Positions 50,198 through 59,274 of a DNA stretch of 64,000 nucleotides are shown here, piece after piece (positions within the stretch are counted from its first letter, which is position 1; every line of letters begins with the position of its first letter). The notes below the pieces were generated by a model that worked only from the letters and a program-made list of their open reading frames with translations, made no database searches and had not been told where the DNA came from. A program made the position numbers and the translations under genes. Origin of the DNA: Prevotellaceae bacterium UBA1075 (GTDB taxonomy: Bacteria > Bacteroidota > Bacteroidia > Bacteroidales > Bacteroidaceae); the NCBI GenBank assembly GCA_002316015.1, contig DCCS01000040.1, positions 23,738-87,737 on the forward strand, written 5' to 3'.

Positions 50198-52003
50198 TCA
50201 GTCCACCGAGAAGTCCGAGAGCAACTGGCGATAGGCGGCGAGCACGGTGCTCTTGCGGATGAAGCCCACGAACCGGCCCTCCTCGTCCACCACCGGGAGC
50301 GTCCAGGCGCGGGTGCGGTCGAAGACAGAAACCACCACGTCCATGCCGTCGTTGACCGAGAGGAGCGCCTGGGGCTGCTTCATCAGTTGCGACACGCGGA
50401 ACTCACGGTAGAGTTCGGTACGGAACACGATGTGGCGGATATCATCGAGATAGACGGCTCCCACGAACTTCATCTGGCGGTTGACCACGGGAAACACATG
50501 GTTGCGGCTGTTGCTCACCTGCGTTGCCACATCACCCAGCGTCATGTCGGGATAGAGCACATGGTCATAGTGCTGTATCACGCTGTCCATGCTCATCAGG
50601 GTGAGGATGGCGCGGTCGGTGTGGTGCGTGAGCAACTCGCCGCGCTGTGCCAGACGCATGGCATAGATGCTGTGAGGCTCAAATGCCTTGATGGTCAGAT
50701 AGGAAACGACCGACACAATCATCAGCGGCATGAACAGGGCATAGCCTCCCGTGAGCTCGGCAATCAGGAAAATGCCCGTGAGGGGCGCGTGCATCACACC
50801 GCTCATGAGGCCGCACATGCCCAGCATGGCGAAGTTGCGCACAGGCACGGGGATGCCCAGGACTCCATAGTTGTTCCACAGGCGGCTGAAGATGAAACCG
50901 CTGATGCAGCCCAGGAACAGGCTGGGGGCGAAGATGCCACCACACCCGCCTCCCCCGTTGGTTGCCGTGGAGGCGAAGACCTTGAACAGCACCACCAGGA
51001 ACAGATAAACGAGCAGGTGGTCGCTCCCGTAGAAGAGGGAGCGGTTCATGGCCACATCCCAGTCGGCCTCGCCCGTGCCGTTGAGCAGGAGCCTTATCAA
51101 GTCGTAGCCCTCGCCATAGAGCGAGGGGAACAGGTAAATGAGCGCGCTCAGCATCACGCCGCCCAGCGCCAGGCGGCTGTAGGGGCCGTGCAGGCGGCGG
51201 AAGACACCCTCGGTGGCGTTCATCGCTCGGGTGAAATAGAGTGACACGAGGCCACACACCACGCCCAGGGACAGATAGGCGGGCAGGCGGCTCACCACAA
51301 AGGTGTCCTGCAGATGGAACTCAAAGAGGGGGCTCGTGCCCGTGACAGCGAAGGTAAGGGCGGCCGCCGTGACACTGCTCACCAGCAGGGGGAGCAGGCT
51401 CGTCATGGTAAGGTCTATCATCAGCACCTCAAGCACAAACACAAGCCCGGCGATGGGGGCCTTGAAGATACCTGCCACCGCGCCCGCCGCGCCACAGCCC
51501 ACCAGCAGCATCATTTGCCTGGCCGAGAGATGGAAGATGCGGCCCAGGTTGCTCCCGATGGCACTGCCGGTAAGCACGATGGGAGCCTCGGCGCCCACCG
51601 AGCCTCCGAAACCGATGGTGATGGCGCTGGCCACCACGGATGTCCAGATGTTGTGGGAGCGTATGAGGCTCTGCTTGCGGGCAATGGCAAAGAGTATCTT
51701 GGTGACTCCGTGGCTGATGTCGTCACGCACCACATAACGCACAAAGAGCATGGTGAGCCATATGCCCACCACGGGATAGACGAGGTAAAGCCAGTTGGCC
51801 CCCGTCATCACGAACTCGTGAGTGAGCACCCCCTCAATCTGCGCGATGAGCCACTTCAGCAACAGACCCGCGCAGGCAGTGAAGATGCCCACAAGCAGAC
51901 TGACGACGAGGAGGAACTGGTTGTCGCGCACATGCCTCCTGCGCCATCTGAGTAGCCAGGCCGCCGCGTTGCGCGCCCTGGTGTTCCGAATGCCCTTTTC
52001 CAT
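50198..52003 (-). CDS. ClC-family chloride channel/antiporter with C-terminal CBS domains
   Basis: A 601-residue ClC protein. The membrane part has the selectivity motif GGSVGAEAPIV, with the gating Glu in GAEAP (usually GREGP), the second motif GGGGCGGIFAPSLFLG, and the later GLMSGVMHAPLTGIF. Two CBS domains follow (from about 455: HVLYPDMTLGDVATQVSNSRNHVFPVV and QALLSVNDGMDVVVSVF...TLPVVDEEGRFVGFI), which may bind adenine nucleotides. Whether it is a channel or a Cl-/H+ exchanger is not evident; the retained Glu favours an exchanger. It precedes nothing downstream; tsaC lies 67 bp upstream on the same strand. Confidence 0.92.
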   Translation of the reverse strand: MEKGIRNTRARNAAAWLLRWRRRHVRDNQFLLVVSLLVGIFTACAGLLLKWLIAQIEGVLTHEFVMTGANWLYLVYPVVGIWLTMLFVRYVVRDDISHGVTKILFAIARKQSLIRSHNIWTSVVASAITIGFGGSVGAEAPIVLTGSAIGSNLGRIFHLSARQMMLLVGCGAAGAVAGIFKAPIAGLVFVLEVLMIDLTMTSLLPLLVSSVTAAALTFAVTGTSPLFEFHLQDTFVVSRLPAYLSLGVVCGLVSLYFTRAMNATEGVFRRLHGPYSRLALGGVMLSALIYLFPSLYGEGYDLIRLLLNGTGEADWDVAMNRSLFYGSDHLLVYLFLVVLFKVFASTATNGGGGCGGIFAPSLFLGCISGFIFSRLWNNYGVLGIPVPVRNFAMLGMCGLMSGVMHAPLTGIFLIAELTGGYALFMPLMIVSVVSYLTIKAFEPHSIYAMRLAQRGELLTHHTDRAILTLMSMDSVIQHYDHVLYPDMTLGDVATQVSNSRNHVFPVVNRQMKFVGAVYLDDIRHIVFRTELYREFRVSQLMKQPQALLSVNDGMDVVVSVFDRTRAWTLPVVDEEGRFVGFIRKSTVLAAYRQLLSDFSVD

Positions 52004-52069
52004 GCTTTGCTTGCGTTGTGGTTGCCGTGCGGGCAGGCCACCGTGCGGACACGCCACACGGCATGTCCA

Positions 52070-52648
52070 TCACTTGCGTATGATGCGTACCTCCCCGTCC
52101 TGTGCCAGTTTGACAATCTGACTGGGGCTTGCCTTGCCGAGGTCGTTCTGGCGTGCCTTCATCACATAATCGACACCCGCGACAATCCCGGGGGAGATCT
52201 CGGTGAAGTTGGCGGGCGATGGTTCCCCGCTGACATTGGCGCTGGTGCTCACCACTGCCTTCTGGAAGCGGTAGCACAACTCGCGGCTGATTGCCTCGCG
52301 CGTGACACGTATGCCCACGCTGCCGTCCTGGGCGATGAGCTCGGGAGCGAGGTTGCACGCCCCGTCCAGGATGAGCGTCAGCGGCTTGCTGGCATACTCT
52401 ATCAGGTCCCATGCCACATCGGGCACGCGGTACACATAGCGCTGCAGCCTGTCGGCACTGTCAACCAGGCAGATGAGTGCCTTGCTGTCCTCGCGCTGTT
52501 TCAGGCGATAGACCTTGCGCACAGCCTCGCTGTTGGCGGCATCGCATCCGATGCCCCAGATGGTGTCTGTGGGATAGAGAATGAGGCCGCCCGCACGCAA
52601 CGTCTGCACGGCCTGCCGTATGTCCTCGGCTATTTCTTTCTGCGTCAT
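52070..52648 (-). CDS. tsaC: Threonylcarbamoyl-AMP synthase (YrdC/Sua5 family)
   Basis: Makes threonylcarbamoyl-adenylate from Thr, bicarbonate and ATP for tRNA t6A37. The 192-residue single-domain protein has the YrdC fold signature: LRAGGLILYPTDTIWGIGCDA, VYRLKQREDSKALICLV, LTLILDG and VVSTSANVSGEPSPANF. No C-terminal Sua5 domain is present. It lies just upstream of the ClC gene in the same orientation. MtaB, encoded at 32719, acts on the same modification further along the pathway. Confidence 0.93.
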   Translation of the reverse strand: MTQKEIAEDIRQAVQTLRAGGLILYPTDTIWGIGCDAANSEAVRKVYRLKQREDSKALICLVDSADRLQRYVYRVPDVAWDLIEYASKPLTLILDGACNLAPELIAQDGSVGIRVTREAISRELCYRFQKAVVSTSANVSGEPSPANFTEISPGIVAGVDYVMKARQNDLGKASPSQIVKLAQDGEVRIIRK

Positions 52649-52754
52649 GACAATAACAAGAAGCCCCTTCTGACCTCCTCCCTGGCGAGGGGCGTATGTG
52701 GTAAAACTTTGTGGGAGCCTCCCCCCGGAAGGAAGATGGAGAGGAGGCCGCCCC

Positions 52755-54329
52755 TTAGAACTCCGACGAGAAGTGGAATTTCAGATGCTTGAAATCCTGC
52801 TGGGCCATGGTGAGCACATAGCCAGAATCGGCCAGGAACACGTCCCTGCCATCGCGGTCACGCGCCATATACTGGTACTTGCGCTTCTTGAAGTGCTCCA
52901 GTTCATCCTCATAGCCCGGCTCGCACTCCACCCAGCATGCCTTGTAGAGGCTCACCGGCTCCCACCGGCACTTGGCTCCATACTCGTTCTCGAGGCGGTA
53001 CTGTATGACCTCGAACTGCAACTGGCCCACCGTGCCTATCAGTTTGCGGCCATTGAACTGGTTGACGAACAGCTGGGCCACGCCCTCGTCCATGAGTTGG
53101 GAGATGCCCTTCTCCAGTTGCTTGGTCTTCATAGGGTCGGCGTTCTCGATGTACTTGAACATCTCGGGCGAGAAGGAGGGCAGGCCACGGAAATGCAGCG
53201 ACTCGCCCTCGGTGAGCGTGTCGCCAATCTTGAAGATGCCGTTGTCGGGCAGGCCGACAATGTCCCCGGGCCATGCCTCGTCGATGGTCTCCTTGCGCTG
53301 CGCCATGAACTGCGTGGGGCTGCTGAAGCGCACGGTCTTGCCCAGGCGCTGGTGCTGGTAGGGCGCGTTGCGCACAAACTTGCCCGAGCACACCTTGCAG
53401 AAGGCGATGCAACTGCGGTGGTTGGGGTCGATGTTGGCGGTTATCTTGAAGATGAAGCCCGTGAACTTGGGCTCATCGGGCCGCACCACGCGCTCCTCGG
53501 CCTGCGTGGGACGGGGACAGGGGGCTATCTGCACAAAGCAGTCAAGCAGTTCCTGCACGCCGAAGTTGTTCAAGGCCGAGCCGAAGAACACCGGCGCGAC
53601 CTCGCCCTCGAGGTACTTCTCCACGCTGAACGCGGGATATACCCCCTCCACCAGTTCCAAGTCCTCGCGCAGCTTGGCCGCGTCGCGCTCGCCCACCCGC
53701 TCGTCCAGGTCTGCGCTGTTGATGTCAACCTCCACCTTCTCTGTCACCTTCTGCTTGTCGGGGGTGAACAGGTTGAGGCGCTGCTCATATATGTTATAGA
53801 CCCCCTTGAAGCGCATGCCCTGGTTGATGGGCCACGACAGGGGTCTCACGCCAATCTGGAGTTCCTGTTCCAGTTCGTCCAAGAGGTCGAAGGGGTCACG
53901 CCCCTCGCGGTCCATCTTATTGACGAAGATGATGACCGGCGTCCTGCGCATGCGGCACACGCTCATCAGTTTGCGGGTCTGGGCTTCCACTCCCTTGGCG
54001 CTGTCCACCACGATGATGGCGCTGTCCACGGCGGTGAGCGTGCGGAAGGTGTCCTCCGCAAAGTCCTGGTGCCCCGGCGTGTCCAGGATGTTGACCTTGT
54101 AGCCCTGGTACTCGAACTCCATCACGCTGGTTGTGACCGATATTCCGCGCTGCTTCTCTATCTCCATCCAGTCGCTGGTCGCCGACTTGCGTATCTTGTT
54201 GCTCTTCACTGCCCCGGCCACCTGTATCTGCCCCCCGAAGAGCAGGAGCTTCTCGGTGAGCGTGGTCTTGCCCGCATCGGGGTGCGATATGATGGCAAAG
54301 GTTCGCCTTCTCTCTATTTCCTGGTTCAT
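52755..54329 (-). CDS. prfC: Peptide chain release factor 3
   Basis: RF3 is a translational GTPase that removes RF1/RF2 after termination. The 524-residue protein has G1 SHPDAGKTTLTEKLLLFGG, G3 ILDTPGHQDFAEDT with the catalytic His present, G4 FVNKMDREGRDP, and the RF3-specific LRTLTAVDSAI-like and C-terminal region (VGQLQFEVIQYRLENEYGAKCRWEP). Full length, ATG 54329. It is followed by tsaC and preceded by the DUF4924 gene on the same strand. Confidence 0.96.
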   Translation of the reverse strand: MNQEIERRRTFAIISHPDAGKTTLTEKLLLFGGQIQVAGAVKSNKIRKSATSDWMEIEKQRGISVTTSVMEFEYQGYKVNILDTPGHQDFAEDTFRTLTAVDSAIIVVDSAKGVEAQTRKLMSVCRMRRTPVIIFVNKMDREGRDPFDLLDELEQELQIGVRPLSWPINQGMRFKGVYNIYEQRLNLFTPDKQKVTEKVEVDINSADLDERVGERDAAKLREDLELVEGVYPAFSVEKYLEGEVAPVFFGSALNNFGVQELLDCFVQIAPCPRPTQAEERVVRPDEPKFTGFIFKITANIDPNHRSCIAFCKVCSGKFVRNAPYQHQRLGKTVRFSSPTQFMAQRKETIDEAWPGDIVGLPDNGIFKIGDTLTEGESLHFRGLPSFSPEMFKYIENADPMKTKQLEKGISQLMDEGVAQLFVNQFNGRKLIGTVGQLQFEVIQYRLENEYGAKCRWEPVSLYKACWVECEPGYEDELEHFKKRKYQYMARDRDGRDVFLADSGYVLTMAQQDFKHLKFHFSSEF

Positions 54330-54375
54330 CTGTAATGTGTGTATCCTTTGTCTACCCGGCCTTCCCCGGCGCTTC

Positions 54376-54897
54376 TCATTGTGGTTCGCGGTAAAGGCTC
54401 CCCAGCATTTCCATGAGCCGGGCGATGGGCTTCAGCCCCTCGCGTGTTTCCCGCGACACCTGCTGGTGACGCATCTCCAGCACGCTCAGCCCGTAAATGG
54501 CGTCCATGCAGTTCTCCACCTCACCCTTGCCGCGTCCGCCCCTGGCACGCAGTTCCACCAGCATGGGCAAGGCGCGCGCGTAGGCGGCCTCATATTCGGG
54601 ATGCCTGTGCCCGGCGAGGATCTCCTGGTGGCGTTCCTGCAGGAGAGCGAGCGTCGCACGCACCACTTGCACGTGCCCCCGCTCCTGGCAGCCCTCGTCC
54701 TTCATCATCCGCGCCAGCGCGCCATACCACTCGACAGCCTGCTCCATCTGCCGCTCGGCATAACCGAAGCGCGAGAGATAACTCTCCCTCACCCTGTCAA
54801 TGTTGAGCCCACAGGCGCGTATCACATCCTCCACCTGGTACATGTAGGCCAGATAGGCCGTCACATTCTGCCGTCTGAGTTTCTCCGCGATGAACAT
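54376..54897 (-). CDS. DUF4924-type protein of unknown function
   Basis: A 173-residue soluble, mostly helical protein: MFIAEKLRRQNVTAYLAYMYQVEDVIRACGLN, YLSRFGYAERQMEQAVEWYGALARMMKDEG and GEVENCMDAIYGLSVLEMRHQQVS. It fits the Bacteroidetes-specific DUF4924 family, which has no assigned function. ATG 54897 is used because it matches the family start; the frame opens at 54924. It shares orientation with prfC downstream (46 bp) and lysE upstream (54 bp). Confidence 0.78.
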   Translation of the reverse strand: MFIAEKLRRQNVTAYLAYMYQVEDVIRACGLNIDRVRESYLSRFGYAERQMEQAVEWYGALARMMKDEGCQERGHVQVVRATLALLQERHQEILAGHRHPEYEAAYARALPMLVELRARGGRGKGEVENCMDAIYGLSVLEMRHQQVSRETREGLKPIARLMEMLGSLYREPQ

Positions 54898-54951
54898 TCT
54901 GTATTTCTCTCTGTATTGTAACACAATCCGCGAACGCGCGCGCTGCGCGTG

Positions 54952-55611
54952 CTACTTCCCCGCAAGAACCAGGGAATAGGCAAGTCCGCCCAGTGCCACC
55001 AGCATGACCAGCACGCCCAGGCAGCGGTTAAGCAGCCGCACCTGCTCCATGGCAAAGCGTCCGCGCACCCTGTAGAGTACCGCCGTAAGCAGATACCACC
55101 AGAGCAGCGCCCCCGCGAGCAGCCCCACATACCCTACCGCCATGTTCACCGGATGCCCGTCGGGAACAAAGCCGAAGCGGGCGAAGAGCACCAGGAAGAA
55201 CACCACGATGAGCGGATTGCTGCATGTGACCAGGAACCCCGTGAGCATGTTGTGGGCCAGTGTTCCCACCTTCCCGCTGGGGCGCACGGCCAGCGGCGCA
55301 GGCTTCCATATATAGAAGTATATGCCGAAGAGCAGCAAGACCACGCTGCCCAGGGGCTTTAGCCAGCGCACCGCCCACGGGCTCTCGGCGAAACTCATGG
55401 CGAAGCCCATGAAGATGCCAGTGAGCAGTGCATACGCGAAATCGCTGCACGCGGCCCCCACACCCGTGGCAAACCCGTACCACCGGCCCTTCACCAGGGT
55501 GCGCTGAACCGTGAGCACACCCACAGGGCCCATGGGCGCGCTGGCCAGGATGCCTATCAGCACGCCCTTGGCCAGCATCTGCAACATATCAAAGATAATG
55601 ATGCCTGTCAT
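54952..55611 (-). CDS. LysE-family amino acid/small molecule exporter
   Basis: A 219-residue membrane protein of the LysE/RhtB superfamily with about six helices. Signatures are ILASAPMGPVGVLTVQRTLVKGRWYGFATGVGAACSDFAYALL, FLVTCSNPLIVVFFLVLFARFG and GALLWWYLLTAVLYRVRGRF. Members export amino acids such as lysine, homoserine or threonine; the substrate here is unknown. The start is uncertain: ATG 55611, 55623 or 55587 are all in frame; 55611 gives MTGIIIFDMLQMLAKGVLIG. Confidence 0.88.
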   Translation of the reverse strand: MTGIIIFDMLQMLAKGVLIGILASAPMGPVGVLTVQRTLVKGRWYGFATGVGAACSDFAYALLTGIFMGFAMSFAESPWAVRWLKPLGSVVLLLFGIYFYIWKPAPLAVRPSGKVGTLAHNMLTGFLVTCSNPLIVVFFLVLFARFGFVPDGHPVNMAVGYVGLLAGALLWWYLLTAVLYRVRGRFAMEQVRLLNRCLGVLVMLVALGGLAYSLVLAGK

Positions 55612-55693
55612 ACAGAAGCGCAAATTTCGTACTTTTTTCCCTACTCACAGCATTTTTGCCAGGGAAATTAGCACGCGCCTGGAGTATTTTGGT

Positions 55694-55701
55694 TAACTTT
55701 G
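55694..55701 (+). promoter_or_regulatory. Putative -7 element of the ROK kinase gene
   Basis: TAACTTTG 53 bp before ATG 55755; -33 element weak. Confidence 0.6.
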
Positions 55702-55754
55702 TAGAGAGAGAAAGCGTATCAGACCAAGGATTAAAACCCATAAAAAGAACAATA

Positions 55755-56726
55755 ATGGACAAACTGAAACCCTACGTTATCGGTGTGGACCTGGGAGGCA
55801 CCAACACCGTGTTCGGAATTGTGAGCGCACGCGGAGAGATTGTCGCGCAGGACTCCATCAAGACTAAACAATACAAGTCCGCCGAGGAGTTTGTGGAGGC
55901 GGGGCTCACCTGCCTGCGCCCGCTTATCACCCAGATTGGCGGCGTGGAGCAGATACAGGGCATGGGCATCGGCGCTCCCAACGGCAACTATTACAACGGC
56001 ACCATCGAGTTCGCCCCCAACTTGCCCTGGGCGCACGAGGGCGTGATTCCCCTGGCGAAGATGTTCTCCGACACGCTTGGCATCCCCGTGAAGCTGACCA
56101 ATGACGCCAACGCCGCAGCCATGGGCGAGATGACCTACGGGGCCGCGCGCGGAATGAAGAACTTCATCGTCATCACCCTGGGCACAGGAGTGGGCTCGGG
56201 CATCGTCATCAACGGCCAGCTGGTGTATGGATGCGACGGCTTCGCGGGCGAGCTGGGGCATGTCATCATGGACCGGCGGCCCGAGGCGCGCTTGTGTGGA
56301 TGCGGCCGCAAGGGCTGCCTGGAGGCGTACTGCTCGGCCAGCGGCGTGGCACGCACGGCACGCGAGATACTGGCCAGCACCGACCGTCCGTCGCTCCTGC
56401 GCGAGAAGCCCGCCGATGACCTGGAGTCACTGGACGTGGCCATCGCCGCCGACAAGGGCGACGAGGTGGCCAAGGAGATATTCGAGTTCACAGGCAAGAT
56501 GCTGGGCGAGGCATGTGCCGACTTCGCGGCATTCTCGTCCCCCGAGGCCTTCATCTTCTTCGGAGGGCTCTGCAAGGCGGGCGACCTCATCATGGAACCC
56601 ATCAAGAGAAGTTATGACAAATCGGTACTGAAGATTTTCAAGGGAAAGGCCAAGTTCCTGGTAAGCAGCCTGATGAACGCCAACGCGGCCGTACTGGGCG
56701 CAAGCGCGCTGGGCTGGGAGGAGTAA
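55755..56726 (+). CDS. ROK-family glucokinase-like sugar kinase
   Basis: A 323-residue cytosolic kinase. It has the ATP-binding VIGVDLGGTNTVFGIV, the sugar-binding catalytic LTNDANAAAMGEM, ITLGTGVGSGIVINGQLVYG, and the ROK zinc motif GHVIMDRRPEARLCGCGRKGCLEAYCS (His and CxCGxxGC). This fits bacterial ROK glucokinases, though N-acetylglucosamine or mannose kinases share the motifs. The frame opens at 55656 but ATG 55755 (MDKLKPYVIGVDLGGT) is the family start. Converges on the sialidase gene across the second repeat type. Confidence 0.92.
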   Translation: MDKLKPYVIGVDLGGTNTVFGIVSARGEIVAQDSIKTKQYKSAEEFVEAGLTCLRPLITQIGGVEQIQGMGIGAPNGNYYNGTIEFAPNLPWAHEGVIPLAKMFSDTLGIPVKLTNDANAAAMGEMTYGAARGMKNFIVITLGTGVGSGIVINGQLVYGCDGFAGELGHVIMDRRPEARLCGCGRKGCLEAYCSASGVARTAREILASTDRPSLLREKPADDLESLDVAIAADKGDEVAKEIFEFTGKMLGEACADFAAFSSPEAFIFFGGLCKAGDLIMEPIKRSYDKSVLKIFKGKAKFLVSSLMNANAAVLGASALGWEE

Positions 56727-57012
56727 GCGTCCCAAAGTCCGGTGTCCTGCCACGCCACGCCTCCCCGAAGGGGGAGGGCTGGCCAAGAGAGTGCCGTCCC
56801 CGGCCCACACGCAATGTGGAGCGCGCGGGGATGGCACTTTCTTTGTCCCCAGGCCCGACTTCCAGGGGTGTCGCCACGCCCATGCCTGTGCCCCAGGACT
56901 TCCGCAATCCGTCCCGCCGCGCCACGCGGCCGCCAGCATGATGCGCCGCCGGCCCCACTCGCCTGTACCGCCATACCTGTGGGAAACCTTTTCCCCGAAC
57001 GGAAAAGACGCG
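56727..57012. other. Non-coding gap before the family 2 array
   Basis: Contains a CTCCCCGAAGGGGGAG-type inverted repeat near 56761-56780, related to those at 22030 and 22401, and a partial repeat copy just before 57013. No gene seen. Confidence 0.55.
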
Positions 57013-57100
57013 TTGCCTACAGGGAAATGGCACATTGCCTGCAGGGAAAAGGCGCGTTGCCTGTAGGGAAATGGCATGTTGCCTACAGGGAAAAGACGCG
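57013..57100. repeat. 22-bp tandem array, family 2 (four units with 44-bp alternation)
   Basis: Units start at 57013, 57035, 57057 and 57079. Each reads TTGCCT[AG][CT]AGGGAAA followed by either TGGCA(C/T)(A/G) or AG(A/G)CGCG; the two endings alternate, so the higher-order period is 44 bp. The last 12 bases of a unit (GGAAAAGACGCG) also precede the array at 57001-57012. It lies between the convergent glucokinase and sialidase genes. Confidence 0.93.
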
Positions 57101-57212
57101 CCTCCACAAAAAGGAGAAGGCGCGCGGGAGAAGCCCCTTGCCGTGGGTAAAGAACAGAGGAGCGGGCTTTCGGGAGACCGTCGTGGCACCGGGTTAAGTC
57201 CAGGAGAAGGCC
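57101..57212. other. Intergenic stretch between the family 2 array and the sialidase stop
   Basis: Nothing beyond the tail of the array (CGCCTCCACAAAAAGGAG) is recognisable; no terminator with a T-tract is seen. Confidence 0.5.
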
Positions 57213-58541
57213 TCAGAGCCTCACGCGGTAAGCCCCGCCAGTAATGCCCTCCAGCGTGAGCGGCTGGTAGAAGAGGCTGTAGGAGGCGGGAGCCTGCTCC
57301 AGGAAGAAGCCGATGTGCCCGTCATGCTGGAGCGTCATGGTGCTGTAGGCCGACGAGTAAAACACCACCTGCACGCCAGGACACCACCCTGAGGCCATAG
57401 CCTCTGAGGTGTGGGGCATGCCTCCGGTGACTTCCTTGTAGTAGATGCCCACGCATGTGCGCCCGTTTCCTGTGGGCAGACTCTGCAGCAGGACGTGCGT
57501 GGGCTGTCCCGTGCGCACGCATGTGGCGGGCACCAGCAGGATTTCCCCGTTGCAACTGTTCGCGCCCACGCGTATTCCGCCCGGCACCTGGTCGCTCGCC
57601 ACAGGCTTGTCCCACTGGCCATGGGCAAAGTCGCCCTGGGCAAAGCGCCACACGTTGAACCACCGGCCATACCACTTGCGTCCGCTCAGCACGATGTCTC
57701 CACCGGGCAGTTCCTCCACCTTGGGCTCGTCGCTGCCGGGGCAGGCCTGCAGGCGCGGGTCACCCCCCAGCACCTGCCACGAGTCCCCGAAGTCATCGGA
57801 ATATACCACATAGGCTCCCCGCATCCCCTTGCCACGGCACAGCATGGCGGCATACAGGCGGTAATACCTGCCCTTCTTCACCAGACGGCTCTGCACGATG
57901 CGCCCGCTTCCGAAAAATCCCCCATAGGGCACCACGCTGCTGTCGGCAGGCGCGAGGATGCTCTCGCCCGTCCTGCCCCAGAACTGCATGGTCACATCCT
58001 CGGGCTTCCCCCAGGTGACCCCTCCGTCACGGCTGCGCAGGCGCGCCACGCAGGGGTGCCGCTGTTCGGTGGCATAAGGGTACGGCACACAGCCGCTCAC
58101 ACACATGATGAGCACCTCGTCGCTCTCGCGGTCGGCCACCAGGGCGGCGTCGCCAAACCCCTTGCCGAAGAAGGGATAGTCCCCCACCCCATTGTCACCG
58201 TCGGCGATGCGCCTGGGCTCGCTCCAGGTGCGTCCGCCATTGGTGCTGCGGCGGCAGAGCAGGTCAACCTCCCCGAAACCGATGTCCGACCCGCAGGGAC
58301 GCTCATCGGCCACTGCCACCAGCGCGCCCGTGCGCGTGGTGGTGATGGCGGGAATGCGGCGTGGATAGCCCTCGGGGCTGGGGCCGTACCACAGGAATTG
58401 CCCCTGGCTCTTCTCCTCGGGCGTGAGGAGACGCAGAGTGTCGGACGGTGCGGCCATGAGCGCGCCGGAAAGCGCGTGGAGCGCGGCCAGCAGAAGAGAC
58501 GCGGAAAAGCGGCGTGATGATGTGCGCATGATTTGTTTCAT
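57213..58541 (-). CDS. Secreted GH33 sialidase (BNR/Asp-box family)
   Basis: A 442-residue exported enzyme of the six-bladed sialidase fold. It has a signal peptide (RRFSASLLLAALHALSGALMA), the active-site YPRRIPAITTTRTGALVAVADER (the RIP motif with the catalytic Arg), and Asp-boxes STNGGRTW, SRDGGVTW and SDDFGDSW. Exo-sialidases of GH33 release terminal sialic acid from mucin and other host glycans. ATG 58541 or the nearby ATG 58529 gives the signal peptide; the frame opens at 58658. Downstream (minus) is the intergenic array, upstream the chromate transporter pair. Confidence 0.9.
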   Translation of the reverse strand: MKQIMRTSSRRFSASLLLAALHALSGALMAAPSDTLRLLTPEEKSQGQFLWYGPSPEGYPRRIPAITTTRTGALVAVADERPCGSDIGFGEVDLLCRRSTNGGRTWSEPRRIADGDNGVGDYPFFGKGFGDAALVADRESDEVLIMCVSGCVPYPYATEQRHPCVARLRSRDGGVTWGKPEDVTMQFWGRTGESILAPADSSVVPYGGFFGSGRIVQSRLVKKGRYYRLYAAMLCRGKGMRGAYVVYSDDFGDSWQVLGGDPRLQACPGSDEPKVEELPGGDIVLSGRKWYGRWFNVWRFAQGDFAHGQWDKPVASDQVPGGIRVGANSCNGEILLVPATCVRTGQPTHVLLQSLPTGNGRTCVGIYYKEVTGGMPHTSEAMASGWCPGVQVVFYSSAYSTMTLQHDGHIGFFLEQAPASYSLFYQPLTLEGITGGAYRVRL

Positions 58542-58667
58542 AGGTGTTGTATGTTGTTTTATGTAAAACAGGCCGGACGGGCGGGCGTGGCCCGGGGACA
58601 AGCCGTCACGAGCGGCCCGGGCCGTCCGGCGCGGGACGTGTATGCCCGTGCCCGCCACAGCCTGGAC

Positions 58668-59246
58668 TCACAGCAGGAGCATCCCGGTGACACCGCACAG
58701 CACGATGAGCAGGACAGGCCCCATCTTGTACACGCGCTGGCCGATGAAAGTGAAAAGGAAGATTCCCACGCTTATCCAGAACTGCCAGGGGCACCCGGTG
58801 CGGCTCCCGAAGTTCTCCTCCGTCATGAGCAGCAGCGCGGCCGCGGCCAGCAGTCCCACCACAGCAGGACGCAGCCCCTGGAACACATGCTCCACCACGG
58901 GGTGGTCCTTGTACTTCATGAGGAACTTGCTGATGATGAGCATCAGGATGAAACTGGGAAGCACCACCGCCGTGGTGGCCGTCAGGCTGCCCAGCACGCC
59001 CCAGTACCACTCATGCCCCATGTCCATGGCGGCGGTGTAGCCCACATAGGTGGCACTGTTGATGCCGATGGGGCCGGGCGTGCTCTGGCTCACGGCCACG
59101 ATGTCGGTGAACTCGCCCATGGTCATCCAGTGGTAGTGGTTCACCACCTCGCCCTGTATCATGGATATCATCGCATAGCCGCCCCCGAAACCGAAAAGCC
59201 CTATGCAGAAGAACGACCAGAAGAGCCGCAATAACAATAGAGTCAT
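58668..59246 (-). CDS. Chromate transporter, short CHR subunit (second)
   Basis: A 192-residue CHR-domain membrane protein with the N-terminal signature FWSFFCIGLFGFGGGYAMISMIQ and a central VSQSTPGPIGINSATYVGYTAA. Short CHR proteins function as pairs of half-size transporters; the two here are arranged in tandem on the minus strand, 28 bp apart. The family exports chromate, but in gut Bacteroidales the physiological anion may be sulfate-like or something else. The first helix begins at residue 7. Confidence 0.9.
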   Translation of the reverse strand: MTLLLLRLFWSFFCIGLFGFGGGYAMISMIQGEVVNHYHWMTMGEFTDIVAVSQSTPGPIGINSATYVGYTAAMDMGHEWYWGVLGSLTATTAVVLPSFILMLIISKFLMKYKDHPVVEHVFQGLRPAVVGLLAAAALLLMTEENFGSRTGCPWQFWISVGIFLFTFIGQRVYKMGPVLLIVLCGVTGMLLL

Positions 59247-59274
59247 GCTGTGTGTGCTTGAGAGTGATATGGTT

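Noticed and set aside
56812..57189. Protein-coding frames through the family 2 repeats
   Set aside because: The frames encode repeated peptides only because 22 x 3 = 66 bp cycles through frames; unit length is not a multiple of three and no start or domain supports them.
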